20,967 nucleotides of DNA, from positions 6,597-27,563 of the forward strand of contig PEWQ01000105.1 of the NCBI GenBank assembly GCA_002780065.1. The letters run 5' to 3'. A program made the position numbers and the translations under genes. Below, piece after piece: positions 1-6,217 of this stretch; position 1 is the first letter of the stretch, and the number at the start of each line of letters is the position of its first letter. The notes under the pieces are model-generated. The model saw only the letters and a list, made by a program, of their open reading frames with translations, had not been told where the DNA came from and did not search any database. The DNA is from Candidatus Hydrogenedentes bacterium CG07_land_8_20_14_0_80_42_17. GTDB lineage: Bacteria > UBA8481.

Positions 1-41
1 CACTGAGACACAGAGAATAAAATAGATAAAAAATCTCAGTG
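1..41. repeat. Imperfect inverted repeat in non-coding left end
   Basis: The first eight bases, cactgaga, are repeated inverted as tctcagtg at 34-41, with an A-rich spacer. A related direct copy of the right part (ataaaaaatctc followed by a variant of gtgg) recurs near 190-206. I see no gene in 1-254. Motifs such as CACTGAGACACAGAG and its complement are, to my knowledge, common intergenic repeats in environmental bacterial genomes. That classification is from memory and not tested. Confidence 0.5.
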
Positions 42-70
42 TCTTGGTATCTGGTATGTTATTATATTTA

Positions 71-105
71 AATTGCAAATTGCAAATTGGAAAGTGCAAA
101 TTGCA
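71..105. repeat. Five tandem 7-bp units (AATTGCA)
   Basis: Five head-to-tail units of 7 bases: AATTGCA, AATTGCA, AATTGGA, AAGTGCA, AATTGCA. Units 1, 2 and 5 are identical; units 3 and 4 each carry one change. The array lies in non-coding AT-rich DNA about 150 bases beyond the end of the minus-strand radical SAM gene. No function is evident. It is far too short a period for a CRISPR array and is best read as a microsatellite-like array. Confidence 0.75.
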
Positions 106-245
106 AATTTTATTTTGCCAATTTTCATTTTTCAATTATTTCACACGTTCTTTGGAAGATAGGCTGGAGACAAGGAAAAAAAAGATAAAATAAAAAATCT
201 CCGTGGTTCAAAAATGCTACTTGCACGAGTCCGCTAATTAATTTC

Positions 246-267
246 AATTCGTGTTTATTCGTGGTTT
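246..267. repeat. CACGAAT-type repeat overlapping a gene end
   Basis: The 7-mer ATTCGTG occurs twice, 10 bases apart (247-253 and 257-263). On the minus strand this reads AACCACGAATAA then ACACGAATT, the form of a dispersed intergenic repeat I recall from many environmental genomes. The copy overlaps the 3' end of the radical SAM gene: the gene's last residues and its TAA stop (255-257) are spelled by the repeat. Confidence 0.55.
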
Positions 268-2033
268 ATCTTTAAAGAGCCGTCTGGAAAGACTTCAGCT
301 ACAAATTCTGCTTGAATCGAATTTGCAATCGCTTCCACCTCTGAATATCCTACGCGTCTAAAGTTATTGTAAAAAATAAATACTGCATCATATTTTTTAT
401 CAAAACGAGAATCGAATTGTTTCTTGAAATTATCGAGAGTAAAAAAACCTCCTTCATAAAGATAAATTTTTTTAACACATGGCAATTTCTTTAAAATATT
501 CTCAACCTGTGGCTGACCGATTACATCAATCTCTATTTTCTCTGAAAATTCTTTAAGCAAATCTGCAGTCAACTCCACCTGCCACATTCGATTTGATCGT
601 AGAAATAAAATCTTCTTCATCGAAGACAGCTCAAATTTATTTACATCTTCTGACAATTTCGATTTGAAAGAAAATTCTTTCTGACACTTCAAGCCTTCAT
701 CGTAACATTTAAGAACATATCTGAAATTTTCCTCGATCTCATTTTTTGAATAATTTGGATACGAGACCACAGAAAAGTTTCCGCCGTCAAATTTAGACCA
801 ATCCTGCTCAAGGAGATACCCCATCCGCTTTACTCGTTCAAAATACGGAGAACCAGGAAGCGGAGTATTAATAGAGACTTGAATATCGGTCAGCAAGCCT
901 TCTCCAACCAGTCTCTGAATTAATTCTCCGGTCTTTCTGTCACCGTCTTTTGAAGAACCCATACCTCCAATAGTAAATGTAGCGTAAACCTTCATTCCAA
1001 TCTCGCGCGCGACTTTAAGATTCTCCTCGAGCTTATCCAATCTGTTCTTTGGGCCGATCCTCATGCCAATCGCACCCATTGGGTCAGCAGTTTCGACTCC
1101 GACCCGTATCTTGTAATACCCAGCGCTCTTCATCGCCTCGAGCATCTCTCTATCAAGCGTCCAGTGTCCGCACATCGCGTTGTATTTCAAATTATCCAAG
1201 CCGGCTTTTTTAATTGCAGAGGTCAACTCCATTACAAAATTTTTATCGGCATTATGCATCTCTTCATCGAAAAATACGCCTTCCATCTCAGGATACTTAT
1301 TCTTCAACAATTTAATCTCTTCGACTACACTTTCAACTCGACGAATTCTATGACTGGATTTTCCGTAGTATAAATTTTGCGCAACGCAAAAAAGACACAT
1401 TAGAGGGCATCCTCGAGAAGCATACATCTGTATCTCAAGATATTCGCAATTGGGCTCGCCTGGCGTAGCATAATCGATTCTTCTGACATCTTCATCTTCA
1501 GGAAAAGGAAGTAATTTTACATCGAGAAGTTCGCGGCGTTGATTAGGATAAAGTCCTCGAATTGAATCCAAAGATTTATCGAGCAAAATATCGAGAACAG
1601 TAAATTCATACTCTCCCTGACAAGCAAAATCCACGCCTCTGGATAGCAGGTCTTCCGGATACGCAGTTGCATGCTGACCGCAAAAAACAATTTTCGTTCC
1701 GAATTTTTCTTTCGACCATAACGCAAGAGAAATATCCTCCTCCAAAGTTCTAGTGGAAGGCTCCATAACAATGTAATTGGGTTCCAAAAGAGCAATGCGT
1801 TCTTTGTATTGTTCGAGGTTAAATTTCTCGAGACAGCCGTCTATAAATTTGACGTGATGTTCTGTATCCCGTTTCAGCAAACTCGATAAGTATGCAAGCT
1901 CCCATGGATAATAGGTAAAAAGGTCTTTTGCATTCTTTACGCCTTGAGACCATCGGCTGGGAGAATGCATAATGTAATAACCTCTAGAATCAATTCCAAC
2001 TGAATTTGCAATGACAACGCGCTTATTCTGCAT
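255..2033 (-). CDS. B12-binding radical SAM protein with C-terminal Rossmann-like extension
   Basis: 592 residues. The N-terminal ~170 residues resemble a cobalamin-binding domain of the kind that precedes many radical SAM enzymes (SLLKRDTEHHVKFIDG; IVFCGQHATAYPEDLL). The radical SAM core carries the [4Fe-4S] motif CPLMCLFC with cysteines 209, 213 and 216, followed by FFDEEMH and a VGVETADP strand. After the core, residues about 472-592 form an extra domain beginning MKKILFLRSN, with IDVIGQPQ and KKYDAVFIFYNN. This looks like the N-terminal half of a family 9 (heptosyltransferase-like) Rossmann fold. The gene starts 5 bases after neuB ends, so the two are probably one operon, and a role in modifying a surface sugar or lipid is inferred. 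The Shine-Dalgarno is weak. The stop lies in a dispersed repeat, so the native C-terminus may have been altered. Substrate unknown. Confidence 0.85.
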   Translation of the reverse strand: MQNKRVVIANSVGIDSRGYYIMHSPSRWSQGVKNAKDLFTYYPWELAYLSSLLKRDTEHHVKFIDGCLEKFNLEQYKERIALLEPNYIVMEPSTRTLEEDISLALWSKEKFGTKIVFCGQHATAYPEDLLSRGVDFACQGEYEFTVLDILLDKSLDSIRGLYPNQRRELLDVKLLPFPEDEDVRRIDYATPGEPNCEYLEIQMYASRGCPLMCLFCVAQNLYYGKSSHRIRRVESVVEEIKLLKNKYPEMEGVFFDEEMHNADKNFVMELTSAIKKAGLDNLKYNAMCGHWTLDREMLEAMKSAGYYKIRVGVETADPMGAIGMRIGPKNRLDKLEENLKVAREIGMKVYATFTIGGMGSSKDGDRKTGELIQRLVGEGLLTDIQVSINTPLPGSPYFERVKRMGYLLEQDWSKFDGGNFSVVSYPNYSKNEIEENFRYVLKCYDEGLKCQKEFSFKSKLSEDVNKFELSSMKKILFLRSNRMWQVELTADLLKEFSEKIEIDVIGQPQVENILKKLPCVKKIYLYEGGFFTLDNFKKQFDSRFDKKYDAVFIFYNNFRRVGYSEVEAIANSIQAEFVAEVFPDGSLKINHE

Positions 2034-2038
2034 TTAGT

Positions 2039-3055
2039 TCAATCGATATCTTGTTTCATGAGAATTTCGCCGGGCTCGGCATTTCGCTTAATTCGTTTGC
2101 CGCAAATTTCATAAATATTGTTAGCAGAAATTCCTCCATCAAAAATCGGTCTCAAAAATTTCAAGTGCTCACGCGTAATGCATTCACCTTTTTTTATTGC
2201 TTTGCGCAAAACGATTCCACGTCTTGTTTTGTTGCAAAGTTCTAATTCTTCATCGCACGGTCTCTTGGCGCCATCTCCGAGAGCAATTTCCGTTTCGCGA
2301 ATATGCTCCACCATTTTTTTGAATTCAATCGGATCCAGCGAATCAGCATGGTCAGGACCGGGAAGTTTTTTATCAATGGTAAAATGTTTTTCAATCACAA
2401 GTGCGCCTGCGGCAACAGCCATAATAGCCGCAGAATCGCCGCGAGTATGATCAGAAAATCCAACAGGCAGATTAAAAAGTGTTTCAAGAGTTCTGATCGC
2501 ACGCAAATTCATGAGATGATGAGGTGTCGGATACAAAGAAACGCAATGAAGAAGAATCAAATCTTCGGTACCGGCACAAGTCAATACCTCGACGGCTTTT
2601 GCCACTTCATCGGAATTAGAAAGTCCGGTTGAGAGAATTACAGGACGATGGACAGTAGCAACATCTTCGAGAAGCGCGTAATTAGTGATGTCCATCGATG
2701 CAATCTTTAGGAAAGCGGCGTCAGTGTCATCGAGTATGCGCACCCATTCTGAATCGAAAGGAGTAGATCCGAAAAGAATGCGGCGCATTCGAGCGCGCTC
2801 TGCAATGGCTGCATAGGCTTCAGGAGGCAAGTACGCCTTTTCAAAAAGATCGCGGTAATCCACGGTGTGGTGCAGGAGTTCATCAGGAGTAAACGATTGA
2901 AACTTTATTGCAGACGCTCCAGCTTCCGCCGCGGCATCAACAAGTTCAAGTGCGAGTTGTAAAGAGCCGTTGTGATTGAATCCAGCTTCCGCAATAACAA
3001 AAACAGGCTCATTCATTCCAACCTTACGATCTTCGATTGTAATAACCTTATCCAT
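2039..3055 (-). CDS. neuB: NeuB/PseI/LegI-family nonulosonic acid synthase
   Basis: 338 residues, the usual length. The family condenses phosphoenolpyruvate with an N-acetyl amino sugar to make sialic, legionaminic or pseudaminic acid in the cytoplasm. Hallmarks in order are IAEAGFNHNG (21-30), AIKFQ, LSTGLS, LLHCVSLYPTP, VGFSDHTRGD, and IEKHFTID with K223-H224, then GPDHADS. The TIM barrel is followed by a C-terminal SAF (antifreeze-like) domain from about residue 280, beginning TRRGIVLRKAIKKGE. The start ATG has no clear Shine-Dalgarno. The gene sits upstream of the radical SAM gene in the same transcription unit and downstream of the truncated glycosyltransferase-like stump. Which nonulosonic acid is made cannot be told, because no CMP-transferase (NeuA) or epimerase (NeuC) lies in the window. 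Confidence 0.9.
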   Translation of the reverse strand: MDKVITIEDRKVGMNEPVFVIAEAGFNHNGSLQLALELVDAAAEAGASAIKFQSFTPDELLHHTVDYRDLFEKAYLPPEAYAAIAERARMRRILFGSTPFDSEWVRILDDTDAAFLKIASMDITNYALLEDVATVHRPVILSTGLSNSDEVAKAVEVLTCAGTEDLILLHCVSLYPTPHHLMNLRAIRTLETLFNLPVGFSDHTRGDSAAIMAVAAGALVIEKHFTIDKKLPGPDHADSLDPIEFKKMVEHIRETEIALGDGAKRPCDEELELCNKTRRGIVLRKAIKKGECITREHLKFLRPIFDGGISANNIYEICGKRIKRNAEPGEILMKQDID

Positions 3056-3101
3056 AAGAAATATGATAGCGCATTTGCAATGATGTCGCTATGAAAGTTA
3101 T

Positions 3102-3355
3102 CTAAAAGCGTTCCTTAAAATTTATATTTCTTTTAAAGTGAAATAAAAAAGTCGGCAATGAGTAAGATGAACCTTTTTTTACTTCAAAAACATACTTTTG
3201 AACTGAATCATAATTTCCTGCAATATTTCTAATCAATGTATCAGAAAAACCTTTTCTAGGATTAATTACCCACAATTCATTATGAGATATTAAATTTTCA
3301 ATAAATTCTGTGTCAGACTTATCTAAAGCAATACTGGATTTCTTATCATATCGCA
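3102..3355 (-). pseudogene. C-terminal stump of a gene, possibly a membrane glycosyltransferase
   Basis: The minus strand reads openly from about 3355 to a TAG at 3102-3104, giving about 84 residues with no start of its own. The translation includes DTEFIENLISHNELWVINPR, then VQKYVFEVKKGSSYSLPTF and a final FKRNINFKERF. A WVI strand with a late hydrophobic strand resembles the soluble tail of GT39-type membrane glycosyltransferases; this is a weak, pattern-level call. Its base composition matches the AT-rich host, and it stops exactly where the GC-rich block begins. It lies just upstream of neuB on the same strand, so the intact gene probably belonged to the same operon. The N-terminal part is not found on the far side of the block. 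Confidence 0.55.
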
Positions 3356-3472
3356 GATGTGGGTCGCGACATAGCGGAAGTTCGGCGCGCCGGCCTCGTC
3401 GCGCGGGATGCCGGCGCGGTCTCGGTCATCGCGGAAGTGGTAGGAGTTCTGGAATAACACCGAGGCAAGATC
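3323..3472 (-). pseudogene. GC-rich fragment of an unrecognised gene
   Basis: On the minus strand a 49-codon open stretch, bounded upstream by a TAG at 3473-3475, includes FQNSYHFRDDRDRAG, then PRDEAGAPNFRYVATHIC. It reads like real protein because of its aromatic and charged pattern, and the GC-rich third positions fit the foreign block. The sense breaks down where the DNA becomes AT-rich (about 3352), and the frame closes at 3323-3325 in a different frame from the overlapping stump. I do not recognise the family. A GTG at about 3460 could be a start, but I read it as an internal fragment left when the block joined the host DNA. Confidence 0.35.
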
Positions 3473-3481
3473 CTACTTATC

Positions 3482-3500
3482 ATTCACCCTTAGGGTGAAT
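3482..3500. promoter_or_regulatory. Perfect 19-bp palindrome, likely antitoxin operator
   Basis: attcaccct and agggtgaat are perfect 9-base inverted arms around one central t. The palindrome ends 8 bases before the TTGACA of the toxin–antitoxin promoter. A related half site (ttaagggtgag, 3538-3548) lies just past the -10. Xre-type antitoxins commonly bind such palindromes to repress their own operon, so HigA is the obvious candidate binder. That assignment is inference. Confidence 0.7.
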
Positions 3501-3508
3501 AAAAACTA

Positions 3509-3537
3509 TTGACAAACCAAGTCGCGGCAAGTAAGGT
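3509..3537 (+). promoter_or_regulatory. Sigma70-type promoter of the toxin–antitoxin operon
   Basis: Consensus -35 TTGACA (3509-3514), a 17-base spacer, then TAAGGT (3532-3537), a 4-of-6 match to the -10. It is bracketed by the 19-bp palindrome upstream and a half site downstream. The predicted transcript would start only about 15 bases before the TTG start of the toxin, so its leader is very short, with GGTGAGG as the ribosome site. Confidence 0.65.
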
Positions 3538-3557
3538 TTAAGGGTGAGGTACCCGAT

Positions 3558-3860
3558 TTGCACGTTGAATTTGCCAACAAGACGCTTCGCGAGTTCTACG
3601 AAGACTGGAAGAAAGTCCGTCGGAAGTGGGGTAATGTTGTCGCTCGAAAATACGTCGAGAGGATCAATATCATCAAGTCCGTTCGTGATTTCGAGGAACT
3701 TCAGCTACTTCCAGGCTTGGGCGTGCATAAGTTGATCGGCGATCGGAAGGGATCATGGGCAATGAAGTTGACCGGACAGCACAGATTGATCTTTTCGATT
3801 CAGCAGGAGCAGTTTGAGATCGTGCTGGTTGAGGAGGTGAGCAAACACTATGACGGCTAG
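3558..3860 (+). CDS. higB: HigB/RelE-family toxin
   Basis: 100 residues, typical of HigB-type RelE-fold toxins, which cleave mRNA at the ribosome. Recognisable features are the N-terminal LREFYEDWKKVRRKWG helix, VRDFEELQLLPGLGVHKLIGDRKGSWAM, a core strand GQHRLIFSI (the usual position of the basic catalytic residues), and the C-terminal VEEVSKHYDG. The start is TTG at 3558, preceded by GGTGAGG with 8 bases of spacing; no in-frame ATG fits upstream. The stop overlaps the antitoxin start by 11 bases. The toxin-first order is that of higBA rather than relBE. The gene is complete with no damage visible. A role in mRNA cleavage is family knowledge. Confidence 0.88.
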   Translation: MHVEFANKTLREFYEDWKKVRRKWGNVVARKYVERINIIKSVRDFEELQLLPGLGVHKLIGDRKGSWAMKLTGQHRLIFSIQQEQFEIVLVEEVSKHYDG

Positions 3861-4980
3861 AGTTCAGGTTCAATCGAACCTTCCTGTTCCTCCGGGAGAG
3901 TATCTCCATGAGGTTCTCGATGAGATGGGAATGAGCCAGGCGGAGCTGAGCCGCCGTATTGGTCGTCCAATTCAGATGATCAACGAGATCATCAAGGGAG
4001 AAAAAGCTATTACGCCTGAGACGGCGATTCAGCTCGCTCAGGTTCTCGTGGTTCCGGCTCATGTTTGGACGGGGCTTGAGATGGAATACGAGCTTACAAA
4101 AGCGAAAATCCAATATGAACAAGATCTAGCCAAGGAGGAATCTGCCGCTCAGCGCTTTCCGTTTCGAGAGCTTATCAAAGACGGTTGGGTAAAATCGGTT
4201 CGAAAGATGTCGGCTAAGGTCGAGGAGCTCCGAAGGTTCTATGGTGTGTCTTCACTGACTCGCCTGGAATATGTGGATCGACTTGAGCCCGCTTTTCGTA
4301 AGAGTTCCGCTTTTCAAAGCATCCCTGGGGCTCTCGCGGCGTGGATTCGCGCCGGGGAACTACGGGCCCGCACGCGTCAAACGCCCGCCTTTGATAAGAA
4401 TAAACTTCAGAGCGCCCTCTCCGATATTCGGCGCCTGTCTCGTTCCGAGCCGTCAGTGTTCGTTCCACGCATTCAGGACATTTTGTCGTCATGCGGGGTT
4501 GCCTTTGTCTTCCAGCGCCACTTCAAGGAGACGTATGTCCAAGGCGCCACCTTCTGGCTGACCTCAGACAAGGTAGCGGTTCTTCTCAGCAATCGAGGTA
4601 AGTGTGCTGACATCTTCTTCTTCAGCCTTTTCCATGAACTCGGCCATGTGCTCCTGCATGGAAAGCGTGACGTGTTTGTGCGCGAGGTCGACGGAGATAG
4701 CAATCCCTTGGAAAAAGAGGCCGATGCGTTTGCCCGGGATCAGTTAATTTCGAGGAACGCGCTAGCTCGCTTTCGTGCACAGTGTTCGGACAAGTATTTC
4801 AGCGCCGAAGCGATTGAGGACTTTGCTGTGGGTATCGGAGTATCCGCCGACATCATAATAGGCCGTCTTCAGCGAGAAGACTTGGTAGGGCCCGAGCATC
4901 TCGCTCGCCTACGGAAAAAGATCAGTGATGAACTTCTCGAGAAAGGAGGTGACGAAAATGGCCAATTACAACCGCAATAG
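3850..4980 (+). CDS. higA: HigA antitoxin fused to ImmA/IrrE-type metallopeptidase
   Basis: 376 residues, far longer than a minimal HigA of about 100. Residues about 12-85 are an Xre helix-turn-helix of the HigA antidote family (PPGEYLHEVLDEMGMSQAEL, then IGRPIQMINEIIKGEKAITPETA). A helical linker follows. The C-terminal half is an ImmA/IrrE (DUF955) peptidase with zinc motif HELGH at 262-266 and a downstream glutamate ligand in EKEADAFA (288-295). The zinc residues are intact, so it may be active. It overlaps higB by 11 bases and has a strong GAGGAGGTGAG ribosome site, so the two are translationally coupled. It probably binds HigB and represses the operon through the upstream palindrome. The peptidase could act on the antitoxin itself or on another regulator; that is inference. 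Confidence 0.88.
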   Translation: MTARVQVQSNLPVPPGEYLHEVLDEMGMSQAELSRRIGRPIQMINEIIKGEKAITPETAIQLAQVLVVPAHVWTGLEMEYELTKAKIQYEQDLAKEESAAQRFPFRELIKDGWVKSVRKMSAKVEELRRFYGVSSLTRLEYVDRLEPAFRKSSAFQSIPGALAAWIRAGELRARTRQTPAFDKNKLQSALSDIRRLSRSEPSVFVPRIQDILSSCGVAFVFQRHFKETYVQGATFWLTSDKVAVLLSNRGKCADIFFFSLFHELGHVLLHGKRDVFVREVDGDSNPLEKEADAFARDQLISRNALARFRAQCSDKYFSAEAIEDFAVGIGVSADIIIGRLQREDLVGPEHLARLRKKISDELLEKGGDENGQLQPQ

Positions 4981-5152
4981 CGGAAAGAACTGGGCGCCAT
5001 CTGACGAGACTCAGCTGGTTCGCTACGCGAGGCAGAACACGCCTACGCGCGTAATCGGACTGAAGCTCGGAAGAACAGAGGATGCCGTGAGATCTAAGGC
5101 TTCAGACCTCGGAATCTCACTTAAACCGACTAACCAAAGTCCTCGCGGATAG
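4958..5152 (+). CDS. Small SANT/Myb-like protein, third gene of the toxin–antitoxin operon
   Basis: 64 residues from the ATG at 4958, chosen because a near-perfect AAAGGAGGTGA lies just before it; an earlier in-frame ATG at 4925 lies deep inside higA. The sequence contains NWAPSDETQLVRYARQNTP, then TRVIGLKLGRTEDAVRSKA and a KPTNQSP tail. This matches a small conserved family I recall from proteobacteria and others, with a SANT/Myb-like helical pattern (tryptophan start, GRTEDAVRSKA recognition-like helix). It overlaps the end of higA by 23 bases, so it is translated with the operon. It may be a DNA-binding accessory regulator. The function is not established to my knowledge. Confidence 0.8.
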   Translation: MANYNRNSGKNWAPSDETQLVRYARQNTPTRVIGLKLGRTEDAVRSKASDLGISLKPTNQSPRG

Positions 5153-5166
5153 CGGTCTGGCACCCC

Positions 5167-5197
5167 GGGTGGGCACGGTTACATTCCGTGTCCACCC
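5167..5197 (+). terminator. GC-rich hairpin after the toxin–antitoxin operon
   Basis: gggtgggcacgg (5167-5178) pairs with ccgtgtccaccc (5186-5197) around a 7-base loop, 12 pairs with one G-T. It lies 14 bases beyond the stop of the third gene. No T-run follows on either strand, so it is not a classical Rho-independent terminator. It could still protect the 3' end of the operon transcript. Confidence 0.45.
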
Positions 5198-5266
5198 ACA
5201 ATGTATAGCGTGAGGTTGTCCCATTCAAGAGGTTCTTCGGGGCCGCCATGAGAAAATCTGATTTGT

Positions 5267-6217
5267 TTATCTGTCGGGAATAAATCCTAATAATTTATTC
5301 CTGCTCATTCTATCACAGTACGAATCCTGAATGCGGCCTGCAGATACCACGTATAGTGGCCGATCTTGTATTTCTATCAGCAGACGATTAAGCTGTGTAC
5401 CTACGAGTCCTATGACGAAAATAAAAATACCAAGTAGTGCGATGCCAATTTTAAAATTCAGTATCGCATAAGTTGTTACAGCACACATAAGTATTCCAAA
5501 AAATAATGTTACGGCGCCGATAATACATATCCAAAGATAAATAAACCATAAATTATAATTTGTAAGCAATTCAAGATTGAGTTTTATAAGTTTCGAAAAA
5601 CGATATCGGCTCGGCCCTACTCTATGCTCCACTTCGACCTCTTTTATCCTGCCTCCTGCCCATCCAACCAGTTCAGGCAGGAAACGACATTTTTCTCTGC
5701 TTTGCATTACAGCTTCAATTACCCAACGCTTGTAAGCAACATTATTACATCCAAAGTCATTCCTCATAACTTTCGATATCTTTCGCATAATTTTATTCAA
5801 CAAAAGAGAAGGCAATTGTCTAAAGATTAAGGAATCATTCCTGGTTCTTCTTCTGCCTGCAACGATATCTACATCATTCTCCAATTTTTCTATAAAAACA
5901 GGTATACAGTCATGAGGAATCTGCAAATCGTCATCCATAGTCATTATTATTCTGCCACGAGCCAATTCTAATCCCAAAGTCATAGCAGGATGCTGTCCAA
6001 AATTTTTAGAGAGACCATAAGCTCGAAATCTTTGATCATCTTTTGCCCAGGATTCAATAATTTTCCATGAATTATCGATAGAACCGTCGTCAATTAAAAT
6101 AATCTCCCAGTCATTCTTTAATGGTTCTATAACTTTCAATAAACTTTTTTTCCATTCTTCGAGGTGCAAAGAAGCATTATAAACAGGAACAACAAAAGAA
6201 ATATCACATTCATTCAT
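5267..6217 (-). CDS. Family 2 glycosyltransferase, polyprenyl-phosphate type with two C-terminal membrane helices
   Basis: 316 residues. The GT-A domain starts SFVVPVYN, with DDGS (43-46) and the metal-binding DDDLQ (95-99), then GPSRYRFSKLIKLNLE before two hydrophobic helices (about 223-250 and 256-280). This is the layout of dolichol/undecaprenyl-phosphate sugar transferases such as GtrB, ArnC and DPM1, which load a sugar onto a lipid carrier at the inner membrane. The start is ATG at 6217: it overlaps the end of the acetyltransferase gene by 8 bases and gives MNECDISFVVP, whereas a longer frame would add 21 residues lying inside that gene. Such lipid-linked sugars feed GT39-type enzymes like the one encoded at 7146. 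The sugar is unknown. The gene's 3' end lies directly beside the GC-rich block. Confidence 0.88.
   Translation of the reverse strand: MNECDISFVVPVYNASLHLEEWKKSLLKVIEPLKNDWEIILIDDGSIDNSWKIIESWAKDDQRFRAYGLSKNFGQHPAMTLGLELARGRIIMTMDDDLQIPHDCIPVFIEKLENDVDIVAGRRRTRNDSLIFRQLPSLLLNKIMRKISKVMRNDFGCNNVAYKRWVIEAVMQSREKCRFLPELVGWAGGRIKEVEVEHRVGPSRYRFSKLIKLNLELLTNYNLWFIYLWICIIGAVTLFFGILMCAVTTYAILNFKIGIALLGIFIFVIGLVGTQLNRLLIEIQDRPLYVVSAGRIQDSYCDRMSRNKLLGFIPDR

Larger units (their letters stand above)
3352..5250. other. GC-rich, probably horizontally acquired block
   Basis: Base composition changes abruptly near 3352 and returns to AT-rich near 5250. Sample 60-base lines inside are 50-72% GC against about 38% in the flanks. 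The block holds one complete toxin–antitoxin operon plus a broken gene at its left edge. Positions 5198-5250, after the hairpin, hold nothing I can support. I see no transposase, integrase, terminal inverted repeats or obvious target-site duplication, so the mechanism of entry is unclear. A chimeric assembly remains possible. Confidence 0.7.

Noticed and set aside
71-105. Possible CRISPR array
   Set aside because: Units are 7 bases with no spacers and there are no cas genes, so it is a simple tandem repeat.
1517-1795. Minus-strand 92-codon frame inside the radical SAM gene, and similar shadow frames elsewhere
   Set aside because: They lie in other frames of strongly supported genes and show no family motifs.
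3310-3498. 62-codon plus-strand open frame spanning the left junction of the GC-rich block
   Set aside because: The Arg/Gly/Ser-rich product has no recognisable motif, crosses an obvious composition break and opposes more protein-like minus-strand frames.
5130-5249. 39-codon minus-strand frame starting MAAPKNLLNG
   Set aside because: It runs through the hairpin and into the well-supported 64-residue gene on the other strand, and has no family features.
3352-5250. Insertion sequence or integron
   Set aside because: No transposase or integrase, no terminal inverted repeats and no clear target duplication at the two edges.
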